Shown in pieces: positions 36,385-50,627 of a DNA stretch of 64,000 nucleotides (within the stretch, counting starts at the first letter, position 1; every line of letters starts with the position of its first letter). The stretch is from assembly GCA_037043015.1 (NCBI GenBank), contig CM073329.1, positions 5,410,648 to 5,474,647 on the forward strand, read 5' to 3'. The DNA comes from Bryum argenteum. Lineage: Eukaryota > Streptophyta > Bryopsida > Bryales > Bryaceae. The translations under genes were made by a program, and so were the position numbers. The notes under the pieces were generated by a model. The model searched no databases and had not been told where the DNA came from. It saw only the letters and a list, made by a program, of their open reading frames with translations.

Positions 36385-36675
36385 CTAAATAAGGCCAAAG
36401 ACAGGAAAATAAGCAAGGGTATTTTGTCCGCTTTGTAGAGTGGAGTGAAAAATAGGATTATCTCCATATATATTTGAGGAATTGCGGTCTTCGAGAGTCT
36501 TATACATTGCCTTCAGTACAATATGATCAATTGGGTTCCCAATAGGGTTTTTTTGACGTGCAATAAGAAAGAAAGTGCCAAAGCTTGAGCATGCTCTTAT
36601 TGCATCCCAAGATGAAAGCAAAACTGGGATTGAGAGAAGAGGTATTTTCAAATATACTTTTAAGAAATTTTGCAT
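36385..36675 (-). other. Open frame conserved between array units
   Basis: A 96-codon frame with core GNPIDHIVLKAMYKTLEDRN ending FHSTLQSGQNTLAYFP. Related frames on the same strand occur at 45342-45563, 56027-56296 and 60055-60333, with cores such as KDHIVPKAMYK, SSNIYGDNSIFHSTLQSGLN. No match to a known domain. It could be a relic of a mobile-element or organellar gene, or chance. Confidence 0.3.
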
Positions 36676-36713
36676 AGATTTTTGAAATATAAAACTAAAA
36701 AATGAAAAATCCT

Positions 36714-36785
36714 AGCGGAAAAATGGACTTGAAACCTAAACCTGAGCCTTGGCAAGGCTATACTCTACTATTAAGCTATTTCCGC
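36714..36785 (-). pseudogene. tRNA-Gly(GCC)-like sequence, array unit 1
   Basis: 72 nt on the minus strand. The acceptor stem GCGGAAA/TTTCCGC is perfect. The anticodon loop TTGCCAA gives anticodon GCC. The T-loop is TTCAAGT. The T-stem (TAGGT/CCATT) and D-stem closing pair are damaged, so it is probably not functional. The sequence is of bacterial/plant-mitochondrial tRNA-Gly type, unlike cytosolic plant tRNA-Gly. Confidence 0.8.
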
Positions 36786-38639
36786 TAGCTCCAACAAGGA
36801 TCACTATAAATTAGTGCTACAAGAGTTTCTCGAGGGAGGGGTAAAGAGCCCCCCAAATTTTTAATGTATAAGCTTAAAATGCCAAATAGTATGCTCCTAC
36901 TATAAATTGGGGCCTTAGACCCCATTTTTGAATCAAAATCATCAAAAATGGTCGTCAAGGGTCCAAATCAAAAATCACAAGAATTTTGAAGAAAAAATGC
37001 CATTGGCTGAAACGTTGGTAGCAATTATTTACACGCACCCTCCAACAAGACAAAACAATGAGGAAAAAGTAAGAATGCCTTTATTACACTTATCGAATCT
37101 ATTTACTTATTAAAGTTTGATAGTTTGGCTATACTTAGGATTCTTGTTTCTAATATAAAACAGACTTAATTTGTCCAAAAGTAACTACACGGTAGAAGAT
37201 ACCACAATAAAAATATTAACTAAAGTAGTTAATTTCTATTTATAGCAAATGAGTACACAACCGACACTCAAAAGCATTGTCACTTCCAAATCTTTCAAAA
37301 CATCTTCTCAATACAGAACTACCGAGGACATTTTCCTTGAAAATATCCCTTTATTAAGTTGACTATTTCCACACCGCTTTTATTTTAAATGTATACAAGT
37401 ACACAACCCAATCTATCATTGCACAGAATCAGAGATAAGCAGAGATCTGATACCACATTCTGTGTTGTCAACATAATCACTGACTTTGTTCTACAATTGT
37501 TAGAATATGGTCCCTTTCAGTAAATTACAGTCCATTTTATTTGAAAATTAAATTATATTACTTTTGAACCTAGGGTGTATTTTATTCTTACAATACTTTG
37601 ACTCTCAGTTTGGCAAATAATAAATCTTATTTTTCGATATCAAAAATCTGATTTTTTTTCGGTTTAGAGAAGACATATTGGTACTCAATTGTGGCAAAAA
37701 TAGGATTGAAAATGAAAATTTAGTTAATTATTTGGCCTTGGGGTATGGGATTATGGCAATATTGTGGTTATGTCCTAATATTTGAGTAGATGGGACAATG
37801 GTAGATGGTATAAAAATTGTAAAGGGATGTTGTGACAAAGTCTACAAATAATATGAGGCGTGATATGAAAGATGTGAGATACAAGTTGGTACTAATAGAG
37901 TGGGATCATCTCATTTCCTCATGTAAGTTGTTCTTGAATTCTAACTTGTAAATGCATATGACTAATTTTAGCCAATACGACAAATTTTGAAATAAAGTGT
38001 CATGGATGAAAATGAAGGGTGGCTCTTTAGATCTCAATTGTCAGAATAATCTTGGCTCAAAGAATACTTTGGAATGGTGAAAACTACCAAGAAGTTTCAA
38101 AAGGGAAAGTAGTCCAAATCTATACCTCATTCACTCAAATCTATGCCTTATCTTAAAAACACGTCTAATTTGGTCAAGATTTCTACACTAAAATTGGACG
38201 TTAACCGGAATCATCTCAAAAGATAAATTTGAAATTCAAGAGTGGATGAAGGAGAGATGTCACATACAAATCATCATTTCCAAATACTTGTCTATAGATT
38301 TGCAATGATCCAAATACTTGTCTTTATATTTGCAATGATATTTCATGAAAAAAGTGAAACATCATTGCAAAACTAAAGACAAGTATTTGGATTAAAAAGC
38401 TTCCAACTAGAAAGCTCTTAGGAATTAACTTAAGATCACACTTGTGTAAAAATGTACATGAATAATAATTTTTTGATCTAAAATAAGGGAATGGAACAAT
38501 GAAACATGCCAAATATTTTTTTAAATACAAAGTAATGAAATTGTCACAAGAATTCATGCCATTAATTTTAACTTTTTGAATTTAGATAAGGCTTTCATCA
38601 TAAGAAAATAGATTTCTTTAAAAATTAAACCGAAAAATA

Positions 38640-38731
38640 TCCATCAAAAAGGAAGTTTGAATGGAAAGATATGGCTCTTCAAAGTTGGGTTGCCATCTAA
38701 AATAATCAAATTTAACATCTGGTGCGTTTAG
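38640..38731 (-). mobile_element. Relic end of the 2845-type TTAA element
   Basis: In reverse complement this reads CCCCTAAACGCACC ... ATGGCAACCCAACTTTGAAG, matching the left part of the element at 2845-3451. A second relic is at about 62240-62372, where a 50-bp tandem duplication (gagaagatatggctctttga at 62251 and 62301) is included. The TTAA flank is mutated in both. Confidence 0.5.
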
Positions 38732-38768
38732 GGGATAGTGAATGGATCCCTTATTAAGAACAAGATAC

Positions 38769-38796
38769 AATATATATATATATATATATATATATT
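38769..38796. repeat. (AT)n microsatellite
   Basis: Uninterrupted TA dinucleotides. Similar runs lie at 44120-44147 and 44802-44848. Confidence 0.95.
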
Positions 38797-41700
38797 AGTT
38801 GAAGACAAAATGATTCCAAAAATTGAATGTAAGCTACATTTTCTATCATGATGAGTTAACAATTAATCATAAAATCAATTTAAATAAGACTTTCTTTCAA
38901 GCTATCTATATCTCAAATCGATCTGACATGTCATGTAATAAAAAGGTGCATGTTGACTGTATAAGACCTTGTAGTAATTCTTATGTAGCATACTTTAAAA
39001 CAAACACCTGGGAGAGTACATTCACATTACATTTGGACCATGTAAGTCTTGAATTGTATTCCATACGCACATTTGATTCCTATTGGTGTAAGTGTTGCAA
39101 TTGGAGCCACTCACTAGAGGCCCTTATATAGTGTGCCTACACTTTTGATTCTTTTATTTTGGAACCCATGAGTCAATTGTAGAAAATTCCATTAGTTTGT
39201 GAAATAGGGCTTTATGCTATATATTTATTAAGGAAGTCACTAATTGGATTTTAAGAACCTAAACAACTACAAATTAATAATAGACCTTTAGTTAAGTGCC
39301 TCTAAATTTGGGGCTTTTAAGCCTTGTTTTGGATGAAAGTCAATGATTTATTTAACTTGTTGTGTTTATCATAGAACAAGTTGTAAAGCTTCAAATCTAT
39401 AAAAGTACACAACCCTATCGCTGCACATATAGGCAGAGATATAATACTACATTCTGCATTGTACTCATTATTGCTGCACATATAGGCACAGATATGATAC
39501 TACATTTTGCGTTGTACACATGATAACTGACTTTGTTCTACAAGTTGTTTGAAAATGGTTTCCTTGTAATAAATTTGATTCTTGTTGGATATATTATCCA
39601 TTTTGTATGCAAATTAATTCCGGTACTTTTGAGCCCATGGTGTATTTTATTCTTACAATACTTGGTCTCACAAAATAAGTCGTATTTTTGGGTGTTTAAA
39701 ATGTGAATTTTTGTTTAGTTTAGAGTAGTCATATTGGTACTCAAAGAAATGGAATTAAAGAAAAAATAGGTTTGAAAATGCAAAATGAGTTGATTATTTG
39801 GCCAAGATATTGTGGATTTGTGGTTATGTCCTAATCTTTGAACTTTAACCCGTAAATGAAAATGGCTATTTTAACCCAAAAAACACAAACTTGAAAAGAA
39901 AGTGTCATGGGTGAAAATGAAGGCAAGTTGTGTAGATCTCAACCGTACAAACTTATAATTGACTTATTGTGCACTATTTTGAAAAATTGATTGAGTCATG
40001 AGGCTCCATAGATTGCAAGATCATAACATTCTAGTCATGCGTTCATTTGATCATACGCTCATTTGATCCCTATTGGAGTAAGTGTTGCGATTGGAGCCGC
40101 TCATTAGTGGCGCTTATATAGTGGGCCCAAACTTTTCATTCTTTTCATTTGGAACCAACGAGCCAATTTCTGAAAATTCCAGTAGTTTGTAAAATAGGGC
40201 AGCAGGCTATATATTTATTAAAGAAGTCACTTCTTGGATTTTAATGACATGTACAACTAGAAATTAAGAAAAAAAAATCTTTAATTAGGTGCCTCTAATT
40301 TGGGGCTTCTAAGCCTCATCATGGATTGAACTCAATGATATTTTTTTAATTGGTTGTGCCTATCTTAGAATTGGTTGAAAAGTTAAAACTAATACAATGT
40401 CAAGCATGTTACTTTTTTGGGTCAACACCTACTGCAACTTGTGTCTTTTTGAGTTACTTGAAAAGAATTCAAGTCCATTTTTGACATTTTGATTGATGTC
40501 TTGTAGTTTGTTTTTGAGATATTAGTAGAACTTAAGCTAGGATAGTCCCTAAATTGAGACCATAATTCATATAGCCACCAATAAATTCCTCTCCTGTAAA
40601 TATCAAACTCAATATTGTATTCACATCCCTAGAACCATATATGGTAAACAAAAGCTTGCTTTCAGAATATAATATTTCCATTTCAAAAATATGATGGCAT
40701 CTTCTATGGTAGTAACACCTACTCTTATGAATTTGAGGAACTTTGCCTATGTCCAATGGAATATATTGCATGTTAGCAATTTTTTTTAAAGATTGAATCC
40801 AAGGAGGATAATTATTATGTCATTCTTTATAGATACATTTAAAATCATCAATGATTACCAAGTTTGGACACCTATTTATGTACATAGCCCCTTTTAAAGA
40901 GCGTACACACTGGCATGTTCCCTTTATGTGACTTGTGCAAATCAAGGCTTTTATTGAATTTGACGAGCCTTTGCGTTGCCTAAGGCATGTAGTATTTTGT
41001 GTTAGATTTTTTAGTGATAGAATCATTTGCATAGAGGAAGAACTCCATGCCTCTTGGGACTGGCATGAATAGTGTGTCCTCTTCACATGTTCTTATATAC
41101 AACCTTGAAGGTCATCATACAGATGGTGAATTATGTGTGTACTATGATAGGCAACGCTTTGCTTTAGAGTGAGAGTGGGTGCATATAAAAGAAACAATGA
41201 AAGACAATGAGTGCATCTATAAAATTTCCTACCATCATGCATTACTTGAGCTACATGTTGACTAGACGCACATTTCATAGTAATAATTTCAAGCGCACGT
41301 TAAAATCTTATAATTATTAGCACTAATTGAAACTTTCTCTTGGACTTAAGAGTTACTACTGATTGGGTTTAGAAAGTTTTTTCTTCAAGACTCTCTCAAG
41401 GCTTATAGATTACCTTGCAATGGAATTCTCTTTCATTTGCCTTGAAAAACTAAATAATAAGAAATCTCGTAACTAAACGTGTATGCATAGATATTGTAGT
41501 AGATTATGTGTAGTACACACAATCACTCCCTTTGTTCCACTTATTATGGATTTATGGACTTAAATGGATTTAAAAAATGGATTTAAATGTTCTATGTATT
41601 GGGGCCTTAATTAATAACCATTGACACACCCTTATTGAGTAATTATGTTTTTTTATTCTTTTAGTTACATACTGGAAGTGGCACAAATAGGCTTTGTTAT

Positions 41701-43689
41701 TTGATTAACGTTCATGAATGAATCAAACTTATTTTCCTAAATGTGTAGTCTACCTACCAATTTTTATCTTACATTTATATTCTTCAAAATAATAATAATA
41801 ATAATAATAAAATACTATGTTCATGGATTTCTATGTGTGGTCGTTTGGAGGTCAATGTAAAGGTGTTTCGCGAGGGGTTAAAATGTGTTTTTTTACATGA
41901 AGCACATTTCAACACCTAAATGTACCCAATTATAGAAGAATGAGTTGCATGTGGACAATATATATGAGACCTTGTAGCTATTGAATATGTTTGTGTGACT
42001 ACTTTCAAAAAAAACAACCACAAGCATATTAGGTGATTTTTATAATATTTGAAACATGTAAGTCCTAGCTGTATCCTATGTGTACACTTGATTTATATTA
42101 AATCAAGTGCTTGAACTATGGTTGCTAATTAAATTAACTTAGCTTGGTAGAATCTCAATTTCAAGTTCTTTAATTGTAAAGTCATACTTAAAACCATCAA
42201 TGTCAGTAAATAGTACTGATAAATCAAATCTTGCCTTCGAAAATCTTCGAATATTTCTATTTCAAAATTATCATGACGTATGTTGAATTGATTTGATATA
42301 TAGATACTTAAAAGCAAGTTTGTGCTAGATGTTGACCATGACTAGATCTTATATTCATCATTTCAAATTATAGCCATAACAACCTAAAGTGCATAACAAT
42401 TTGTGCATGTTTAGATATATTTAATGTGACATGTAATCATGTAGGTGAAGTCATCATTACTAACTTTGTTTTGTTCTTTTCCTTTTTAGAGAACACTAAC
42501 GACTTTATTCTACATAAGGTACGTCTTGTAATCATTTGTGATAAAGATGAGGGCTTACAATCATTGACTTTATTCTACAAACATGATCTCATGTATTGGA
42601 AATAAATCTTATTTCATTTATCTAGATTTATTAAATTGTCTAGACTTTAGTATTGTAAGAGTAATAAGGTATAACTGAAAATAAGATTTTGATTGAAATT
42701 ATAGTTGCATATATTTGCAAAAGTATGATAACAATATAGTTCAGTTTTGTATATGTGAAATTTGATGTTGTAAAATAATTCAATGTAGATTATTTTATAT
42801 TTAGATCATTTTCCTTTAGATCATAACTACATGATGCTTACAACAAGGATACTTTTTCTTAAAATATTTTACTTTCTCTTTCACACGCTTCTCATGGGAT
42901 TTGGATATAAAATACTCTCTTTCATATGCAATTTTAATACTTGCATGTTTGTTGAATCCTGTCTTAAATCGACAGAATTGTATCTTTAACATCATTCTCA
43001 TCTTTGGTTTGTTATGTGCATATCTCACTTTGTCAAATGTAAATAGATGGAAAATATTTTATAAGTTGGATATTTATTTTTATAAATGAATTACAAAATA
43101 TAAGATTACACAAGCTTTTAACACTCTACTGTCCAACCTAAAGACGAGTCAAAAGTATTTCACCCTCCTACTTCAAACAGTATTAACACTTGAAAAAAAA
43201 CACCAATTCCAAACTTGAATTCAACCTTATTATTCAACATAGAATTGAATACTTAACTCAAGATGGTCGCAAATTATATTCCACCAAATAGGTCATATAC
43301 TTTTTTATTGCTTCCGATTTTGGTATCATTAAAACTCTCAAAAACTTTGCCACAATGAAAGAACCATTAAAATTAATCAGAAATCAAACTCAAGAATTCA
43401 CATTGAAATGACATAAAATTTCTAAGTTCTAGAAATACATTGCACAAAACACTCCCATCAACATGTATCAATACACAATCACGCTTATTAAAACACATCA
43501 ATATTATGTCCACAATAGATTTCAACAATCAACCTTAGAAACAATTTTACTAAAAATATATATTACACAATAGAATATGATCATAATAGTGAATTAATTA
43601 CTTAGCAATCAAGTGACGGCAATAAATTCTATTGAACAAACTCATCGAGAACAGATCCAATAGGCAATCATCATGTGTCCTATTGAAAC

Positions 43690-44118
43690 ACAACAATATA
43701 ATGTACAAAATAGATATCAACAATCAAACCTAGAAACTCTAGATTTTTAAAAATTTATATTTACATAGTCCTATCTTTACAATTCATCATCACTTGCTTA
43801 TCCAGACATACTAGTAAATTCTATTCGACAAATCCATCACAAAGGTTTCAATAGTCAAATCATCAAATGTACCAATCAAACACAACAATATAATGTACAT
43901 AATAGATATTGATAGTCAATCATAGAAACTCTAGTAATCTAAAACTTTTTAATTACGCAGAACGATCCTTACATTCCATCATCACTTGCTTATTCAAGAC
44001 ACAATAGTAAATTCTATACGACAATTACATTGTCAAGGTTTCAATAATCAATCATCTTATGCATTATGGAAACAAAACAACATAATAGACATAATAGATA
44101 TGAAGAATCAATATTAGT

Positions 44119-44149
<31 letters not shown>

Positions 44150-44160
44150 GAACACAATAT
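43690..44160 (+). repeat. ~190-200 bp tandem monomers within an array unit
   Basis: Monomers begin with a cacaacaatataatgtacat-like motif at about 43690, 43881 and 44083. They contain ttccatcatcacttgctta and caaatacatcataaaggttt-like blocks. Equivalent runs start near 48645, 54740 and 58940. Divergence between neighbouring monomers is substantial. Confidence 0.7.
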
Positions 44161-44795
44161 GATGTGAATAGTCAATCATCACTTGCTTAATAAAACTTAA
44201 TGTAAAAATGTAAAATATATATTAATAATAGTTCTCAATAGTCAATTCTCATTTGTACAATAACAATCAATCTCTCAACGGTTCGTCTCAACTATCAAAA
44301 CACAGTCAAAACCAGTGCATCCAACCACAACAAGGTCAACTAAGGCACGATTGGTCAACTTCTAGAAAGCATTGATAAAAGTGTTCAACATTCTCTACAA
44401 CAGAATTGCGACCTCAGTGGTCAATCATCATTCAAATGTATGAAACTGTCAATCCTCTACGACGTCAGTCAACTACTCACTGTAGTCGGTATGGTCGATA
44501 ACGAACATGATTGACGGCCTCAGTGGTCAATCATCATTTGAATGCATGAAATTGTCTATCCTCTACAACATCAGTCAACTCTAAACCCTAAATCCTAAAT
44601 TATAGATTCCAACATAAAAAATAAAATTGAATTTCAACAACGGACTTAGGAGGTACAATTCCTTGAAGAGCATGCAATTCTATACAACATGTACATCATA
44701 AAGGTTTCAATAATCAATCGTCATATGCATTATTGATACACAACAATATAATAGACATAATAGATATCAATACTCAATCTTAGTTTTATATTTAC

Positions 44796-44834
<39 letters not shown>

Positions 44835-45671
44835 TATACACACACACAAAATGATCTGAATAGTCAATCATTACTTGCTGAATAAAATTCAATGTAAACT
44901 ATCTATTAATAACAAGTCATAATAGTCAAATCTCATTTGTACAATAATAGTCAATATCTCAATTGTTTGTCTCAACTATCAACAATAAGGTCAACTTATG
45001 CACGCATGGTCAACTTACGGAAAGCGTTGGTATAACTCTTCAACATTCTCTAAAACAAAATTGCAGCCTCAGTGGTCAATCATCATTCGAATGTATGAAA
45101 CTGTCAATACTCTACGAGGTCAATTACCCCTTAATTCTAAACGCTAAATCGTGGATTCCAACCTAAAAAATAAAATTGAAATCCAATAATGGATTTAGGA
45201 GGTACAACTCTTTGAAGACCATGCAATTCTTGGGTTCACTTTTTGGATCTACGGACACTTAGGAATTACCTTCTCTCGGTTTACACCACATCCAAAAACC
45301 ACAGCTTCTTAACAATCGGACCCTCAAGAATGAGCCATGACCTAAATAAGGCCAAAGATGGGAAAATAAGCAAGGGTATTAAGTCCGCTTTGTAGTGTGG
45401 AGTGAAAAATAAAGTTATCTCCATATACATTTGAGGAATTGCAGTCTTCGACAATCTTATACATTGCCTTCGGTACAATATGATCTTTTAGGTTACCTAT
45501 AGGGGTCTTTTTGACTTGCAACAAGATAGAAAGTGCCAAAACCCAAGCACACACTAATTGCATACCAAGATGAAAGCAAAATTAGGATTGAGAGAAGAGG
45601 TATTTTCAAATATATTTTTAGGAGATTTTGCATAGATTTCTAAAGAATAGAACTAAAAAATGAAAACCCCG

Positions 45672-45737
45672 AGCGGATAAAGGGACTTGAAACTTCAACC
45701 TTAGCAAGGCTATACTCTACCGTTAAGCTATTCCCAC
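45672..45737 (-). pseudogene. tRNA-Gly-like sequence, array unit 2 (degenerate)
   Basis: Recognisable by position and by the D-arm and TTCAAGTCCC T-arm. The anticodon loop is mutated to TTGCTAA, and the 5' acceptor strand (AGTGGGAA) no longer pairs with the 3' strand. A clear pseudogene. Confidence 0.75.
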
Positions 45738-48700
45738 TAGCTCCAACAAGGATCAGTGTATATCTTTGCCACAAGGGTTTCTCGGGGGAGGGGTAAAGAG
45801 CCCCTCAAAAGTTCAATGTATAAGCTTAAAATGCCAAAAGTATGCTCCTCCTGAAACTTGGGGCCCTAGACTCATTCTTGAATCAAAATTATCAAAAACG
45901 GCCGTTGAGAGGTCCAAATCAAAAATCACAAGGATTTTGAAGAAAAGATTCCATCGGCTGATGAGGCCTTAGAAATGCTGGTAGCACTCATTTACAGGCA
46001 CCCCTCCAAAAAGACCTAACAATGTTAAAAAAAGTAGGGAGCCCTTTATTACACTTATCAAATCTAGATTCTTGATAAAATTTATTAGTTTGGCTATACT
46101 TAGGATTCGTATGTCTAATATAAAACAAACCTTATTTATCCAAAAGTAACTACACTATAGAAGACACCACAATAAAAATATTAACCAAAGTAGTCATTTT
46201 CTATTTAAAGCAAATGAGTACACAACCGACACTCAAAAGCATTGTCACTTTCAAATCTTTCACAACATCCTCTCAATATAGTACGACTGAGGACTTTTTC
46301 CTTGGGAATATCCCTTTATTAAGTTGACTATTTCCACACCGCTTTTATTCTAAATGTATACAAGTACACAACCCTATCTATCACCGCGCATATGGGCACA
46401 GATATTATACTACATTCTGCGTTGTACACATAATCACTATATTATACTACATTCTGCGTTGTACATATAATCACTGATTTCGTTCTACAATTGTCAGAAA
46501 ATGATCCTGTTTTAGTAAATTTGTTTCCATTAATAGGCAATGGTAGGCTTTCTTGTTGAATAAACAATCCATATTGTACCTTTGAGTCCAGGGTGTATTT
46601 TATTCTTACAATACTTTGATCCTCAGTTTTGCAAAAAATAAGCCCTCTTTTTGGGTATCAAAAATCTGATTTTTTTATTATTTTTTGTTTGGAGGAAGTC
46701 ATATTGGTACTCAATCGTGGCAAATATTGGTTTGAAAATGCAAAGTTAGTTAATTATTTGGCCATGGAGTATGGGGTATAATAATATTGTGGTTAAGTCC
46801 TTCTATTTTTTGATTACATAGATTACATAGGACAAAGGTAGATGATATAAAAAGTGTAATTAGATGTTGTGACAAAGTCTAAAAACAATATGGCACATTA
46901 TATGAAAGATGTAAGCTTGTTGTACCAATTGTAAGGAAGATTTTACCACCGCGAAGTTGTTTACCTTCTTTTAAAAACCGCCCTTGTACAAAAAGGTATT
47001 CTTGAGCAAAAAACATCTTGGCTCAGAGAATAGGGTTGCAATGGTGAAAACTACCAAAAAGTTTAGAAATGAGAAAGTAGTCCAAAACTATACCTCTTTC
47101 ACTCAAATCTATGCCTTACCTTCAAAACACCTCTAATCTGGTGAAGATTTCTACACTAAACTAGACTTTAACCGGAATCCATCCCAAAATATAAGAGTGG
47201 ATGAAGGAGAATTCACCTTAAAATCATCCATTCTTTTACTTGACGAACCTAGTTTACATGTTCTAAACATGGTTTGTGCTAGTTGTTGACTAGATCTTAT
47301 ATTTATCAATTCAAATTGTAACCATAAAAATCTAAAGTGAATAACAATTTGTGCATGTTAAGATATTTTTGATGTGACATGTAATCATGTAGGTGAAGTC
47401 ATGATTACTAACTCTATTTTGTTCTTTTCCTTTTTAGAGAACACTAATGACTTTATTCTACATAAGGTACGTCTTGTAATCATTTGTGATAAAGATGAGG
47501 GCTTACAATCATTGACTTTATTCTACAAACATGATTTAATGTATTGGAAATAAATCTTATTTCTTTAATTTTAGATTTATTGAATTGTCTTGACTTAGTT
47601 TGACATTGTAAGAGTGAAAGGTATAACTGAGAATAAGACCTTGATTGAAAATTATAGCTGCATATATTTGCAAAAGTATAAAAACAATATAGTTTAGTTT
47701 TGTATATGTGAAATATGATGTTGTAAAATAGTTCAATGTGGCTTATTATGGATTTTTATATTTACATCATTTCCCCCTACATAATAACTTCATGATGCTT
47801 ACAACAAGGTTACATTTTCTTAAAAATTTCACTTTGTCTTTCAGACGCTTCTCATGGGGCTTGGATATAACATACTCTCTTTCATATACAATTTTTATAC
47901 TTGCATGTTTGTTAAATCATGTCTTAACTCCACAAAAAATGTATTTTTAACATCATTCTCATATATGGTTTTTTATATGGATATTTCACTTCTTGCAAAT
48001 GTTAATTGATGAAAAATATTGTATAAGTTGGATTTTCATGTCTATAAATCATGAATTACAATTTACAAGATTACACAAGCTTTTAATACTCTACTATCTA
48101 ACCCAGAGACAAGTCAGAAGTATTTCACCCTCCTAGTATCAACACTTGAAAAAAGACACTAGTTCCAAGCTTGACTCCAACCTTCTTATTCAGTACAGAC
48201 TTAAATACTAAACTGACAATGGTTGCAAATTATATTCCACCAAATAGGTCATATACTTTTTTATTGCTTCCGATTTTGGTATTATTATTAAAACTCTCAA
48301 AAAATTTGCCTCAATGAAGGAACCATTTAAGTTAATCAAAGATCACACTCAAAAATGCACATCTAAATGACATAAAATTTCCAAGTTCTAGAAATACATT
48401 GCACAAAACAATCCCATCAATAGGTATCAATACACAATCATTAAAACACATCAATATTATGTACACAATAAATTTCAGCAATCAATCTTAGAAGCGTTTT
48501 TGCTAAAAGTATATATTACTCAATACAATACAATCATAATAGTCAATCGTTACTTGTTTATAAAAAAACGACAATAAATTCTATTCTACAAACTCATCAA
48601 AAACTGATCCAATTGGCAATTATAATGTTTATTCTTGAAACACAACAATATAATGTACACAATAGATTTCAACAATCAACCTAAGAAATGTTTTTACGAA

Positions 48701-50102
48701 AAATATATATTACACAAAACGATACAATCATAATAGTCAATCATTACTTGCTTATGAAGAGACGGCAAAAAATTCTATTTTACAAACTCATCGAGAATAC
48801 ATCCGATAGGCATTCGTCATGTGTCTTATTGAAACACAACAATATAATGTACAAAATATATATCAGCAATCAATCCTAGAAACTCTAGATTTCTAAAAAT
48901 TTATATTTATATAGTTCGATTCTTACAATCCATCATCACTTGCTTATCCAAACCTAATAGTAAATTCTATTCCACAAATCCATCAAAAAGGTTTCAATAG
49001 TCAATCATCATAAGTATCATTGAAACACAACAATATAATGTACATAATAGATATCAATAGTCAATCATAGAAACTCTAGTTTTCTAAAACTTCTTAATTA
49101 CAGAGAACGATCTTCACATTCCATCATTACTTGCTCATCCAAGACACAATATTATATTCTATACCACAAATACATCATAAAGGTTTCAATGATCAATCAT
49201 CATATGCATTATTGAAACACAACAACATATTACACATAATAGATATCAAGAATCAATCTTACTTTTTTTATCTGTTAAAAAATATATATTATACAATATG
49301 ATGTGAATAGTCAATCATCACTTGTTTAGTAAAACTTAATGTAAAATATCTATTAATAACAAGTCTCAATAGTCAATTCTCATTTGTACAATAACAATCA
49401 ACTGTTCGCCTCAAACTCTCAACTATTAGTAAAAACTTGTGCATTGATTTCAATAAGAACAAGGTCTACTACTGCACGCTTGGTCTACTTCTCGAAAGCG
49501 TCAATATAACTATTTAACATTCTCTACAACAGAATTGCGGCCTTGGAGGTCAATCATCATTCGAGTTCATGAAACTGTCAATCCTCTACGACATTAGTCA
49601 ATGACTAACTACTAGAGTTGGTATGCGTCAGTAGAACATGATTGACGGCCTCAGTGGTCAATCATCATTTGAATGCATGAAACTCTCAATCCACTACGAC
49701 GTCAGTTTACTCTAAACCCTTAACGCTAAATCCTCCGATGACGCTTTGCGTTCTGCTGGGGCCTCGGGCAGTAATCCAACTCCCGCCAACTCATTAACCT
49801 CAAAAGTAATATTGAAATCTAACAATGGATTTAGGAGGTACAAATACTTGAAGACCATGCAATTTTTGGGTTCACTTATTGGAACCACAAACACTTAGGG
49901 GTTACCTTCTTCTGGTTTACACCACATCCAAAGACCATAACTTCTAAACAATCAGACTCTCAAGGATGAGCCATGACCTAAATAAGGCCAAAGACGAGAA
50001 AATAAGCAGTGGTATTAAGTCCGCTTTGTAGTGTCGAGAGAAAAATAGAGTTATCTCCATATATATTTGAGGAATTGAGGCCTTCGAGGGTCTTATACAT
50101 TG

Positions 50103-50358
50103 ATCCCCAATTCCGTTAAAATGGTGTTATGCCGCTAAAATGGCATACCTTAACTTTATGAACTGTAGTTTAAAAACGATGTGATATAACAGAAATTGAA
50201 GGTGATATTATGGAAAATGAGTGACAATGTATATAAAGGAGTGATATTATAAAAAAATTGTGATATAACATAATACAGCACTCCTTGTGAGCGCATATGT
50301 AAGATTTGGTGTGACAAAATGGCACATGGCATAGTGCCATTTTAACGGAATTGAGGTT
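50103..50358. mobile_element. AACCTCAATTCCGT-type MITE in array unit 3
   Basis: 256 bp. The left end ATCCCCAATTCCGTTAAAAT and right end finishing TTTTAACGGAATTGAGGTT are inverted repeats that continue into ggtgttatgcc/ggcatagtgcc. A 4-bp duplication ATTG flanks it (50099-50102 and 50359-50362). The other array units are uninterrupted at this point, so the empty site is known. It belongs with the 155-bp element in ABP1 intron 2. Confidence 0.85.
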
Positions 50359-50555
50359 ATTGCCTTTTGTACAATATGATCTTTTGAATTCCCTATTGAG
50401 GTTTATTGACGCTCAACAAGAAAGAAAGTGCCAAAGCCCGATCAGACTCTTATTGCATACCAAGATGAAAGCAAAACTGGGAGAGAGAAGAGGTATTTTC
50501 AAATATATTTTTAGAATTTTTGCATAGATTTTTTATGAACAAAACTTATAACCCA

Positions 50556-50627
50556 AGAGGAAAAAGGGACTTGAACCCTCAACTTCAACCTTGGCAAGGC
50601 TATACTCTACCACTAAGCGATTTCCGC
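50556..50627 (-). tRNA. tRNA-Gly(GCC)-like, best-preserved copy, array unit 3
   Basis: 72 nt. Acceptor GCGGAAA/TTTCCTC has one mismatch. The D-arm GCTTAGTGGTAGAGT carries a conserved GG-equivalent. The anticodon stem-loop is TAGCC-TTGCCAA-GGTTG with GCC anticodon. The T-arm GAGGG-TTCAAGT-CCCTT pairs fully, with the pol III box B-like sequence GGTTCAAGTCC. It closely resembles my recollection of plant mitochondrial trnG-GCC. A genomic CCA is absent. Transcription in the nucleus is possible but not shown. It may equally be a well-preserved pseudogene. Confidence 0.65.
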
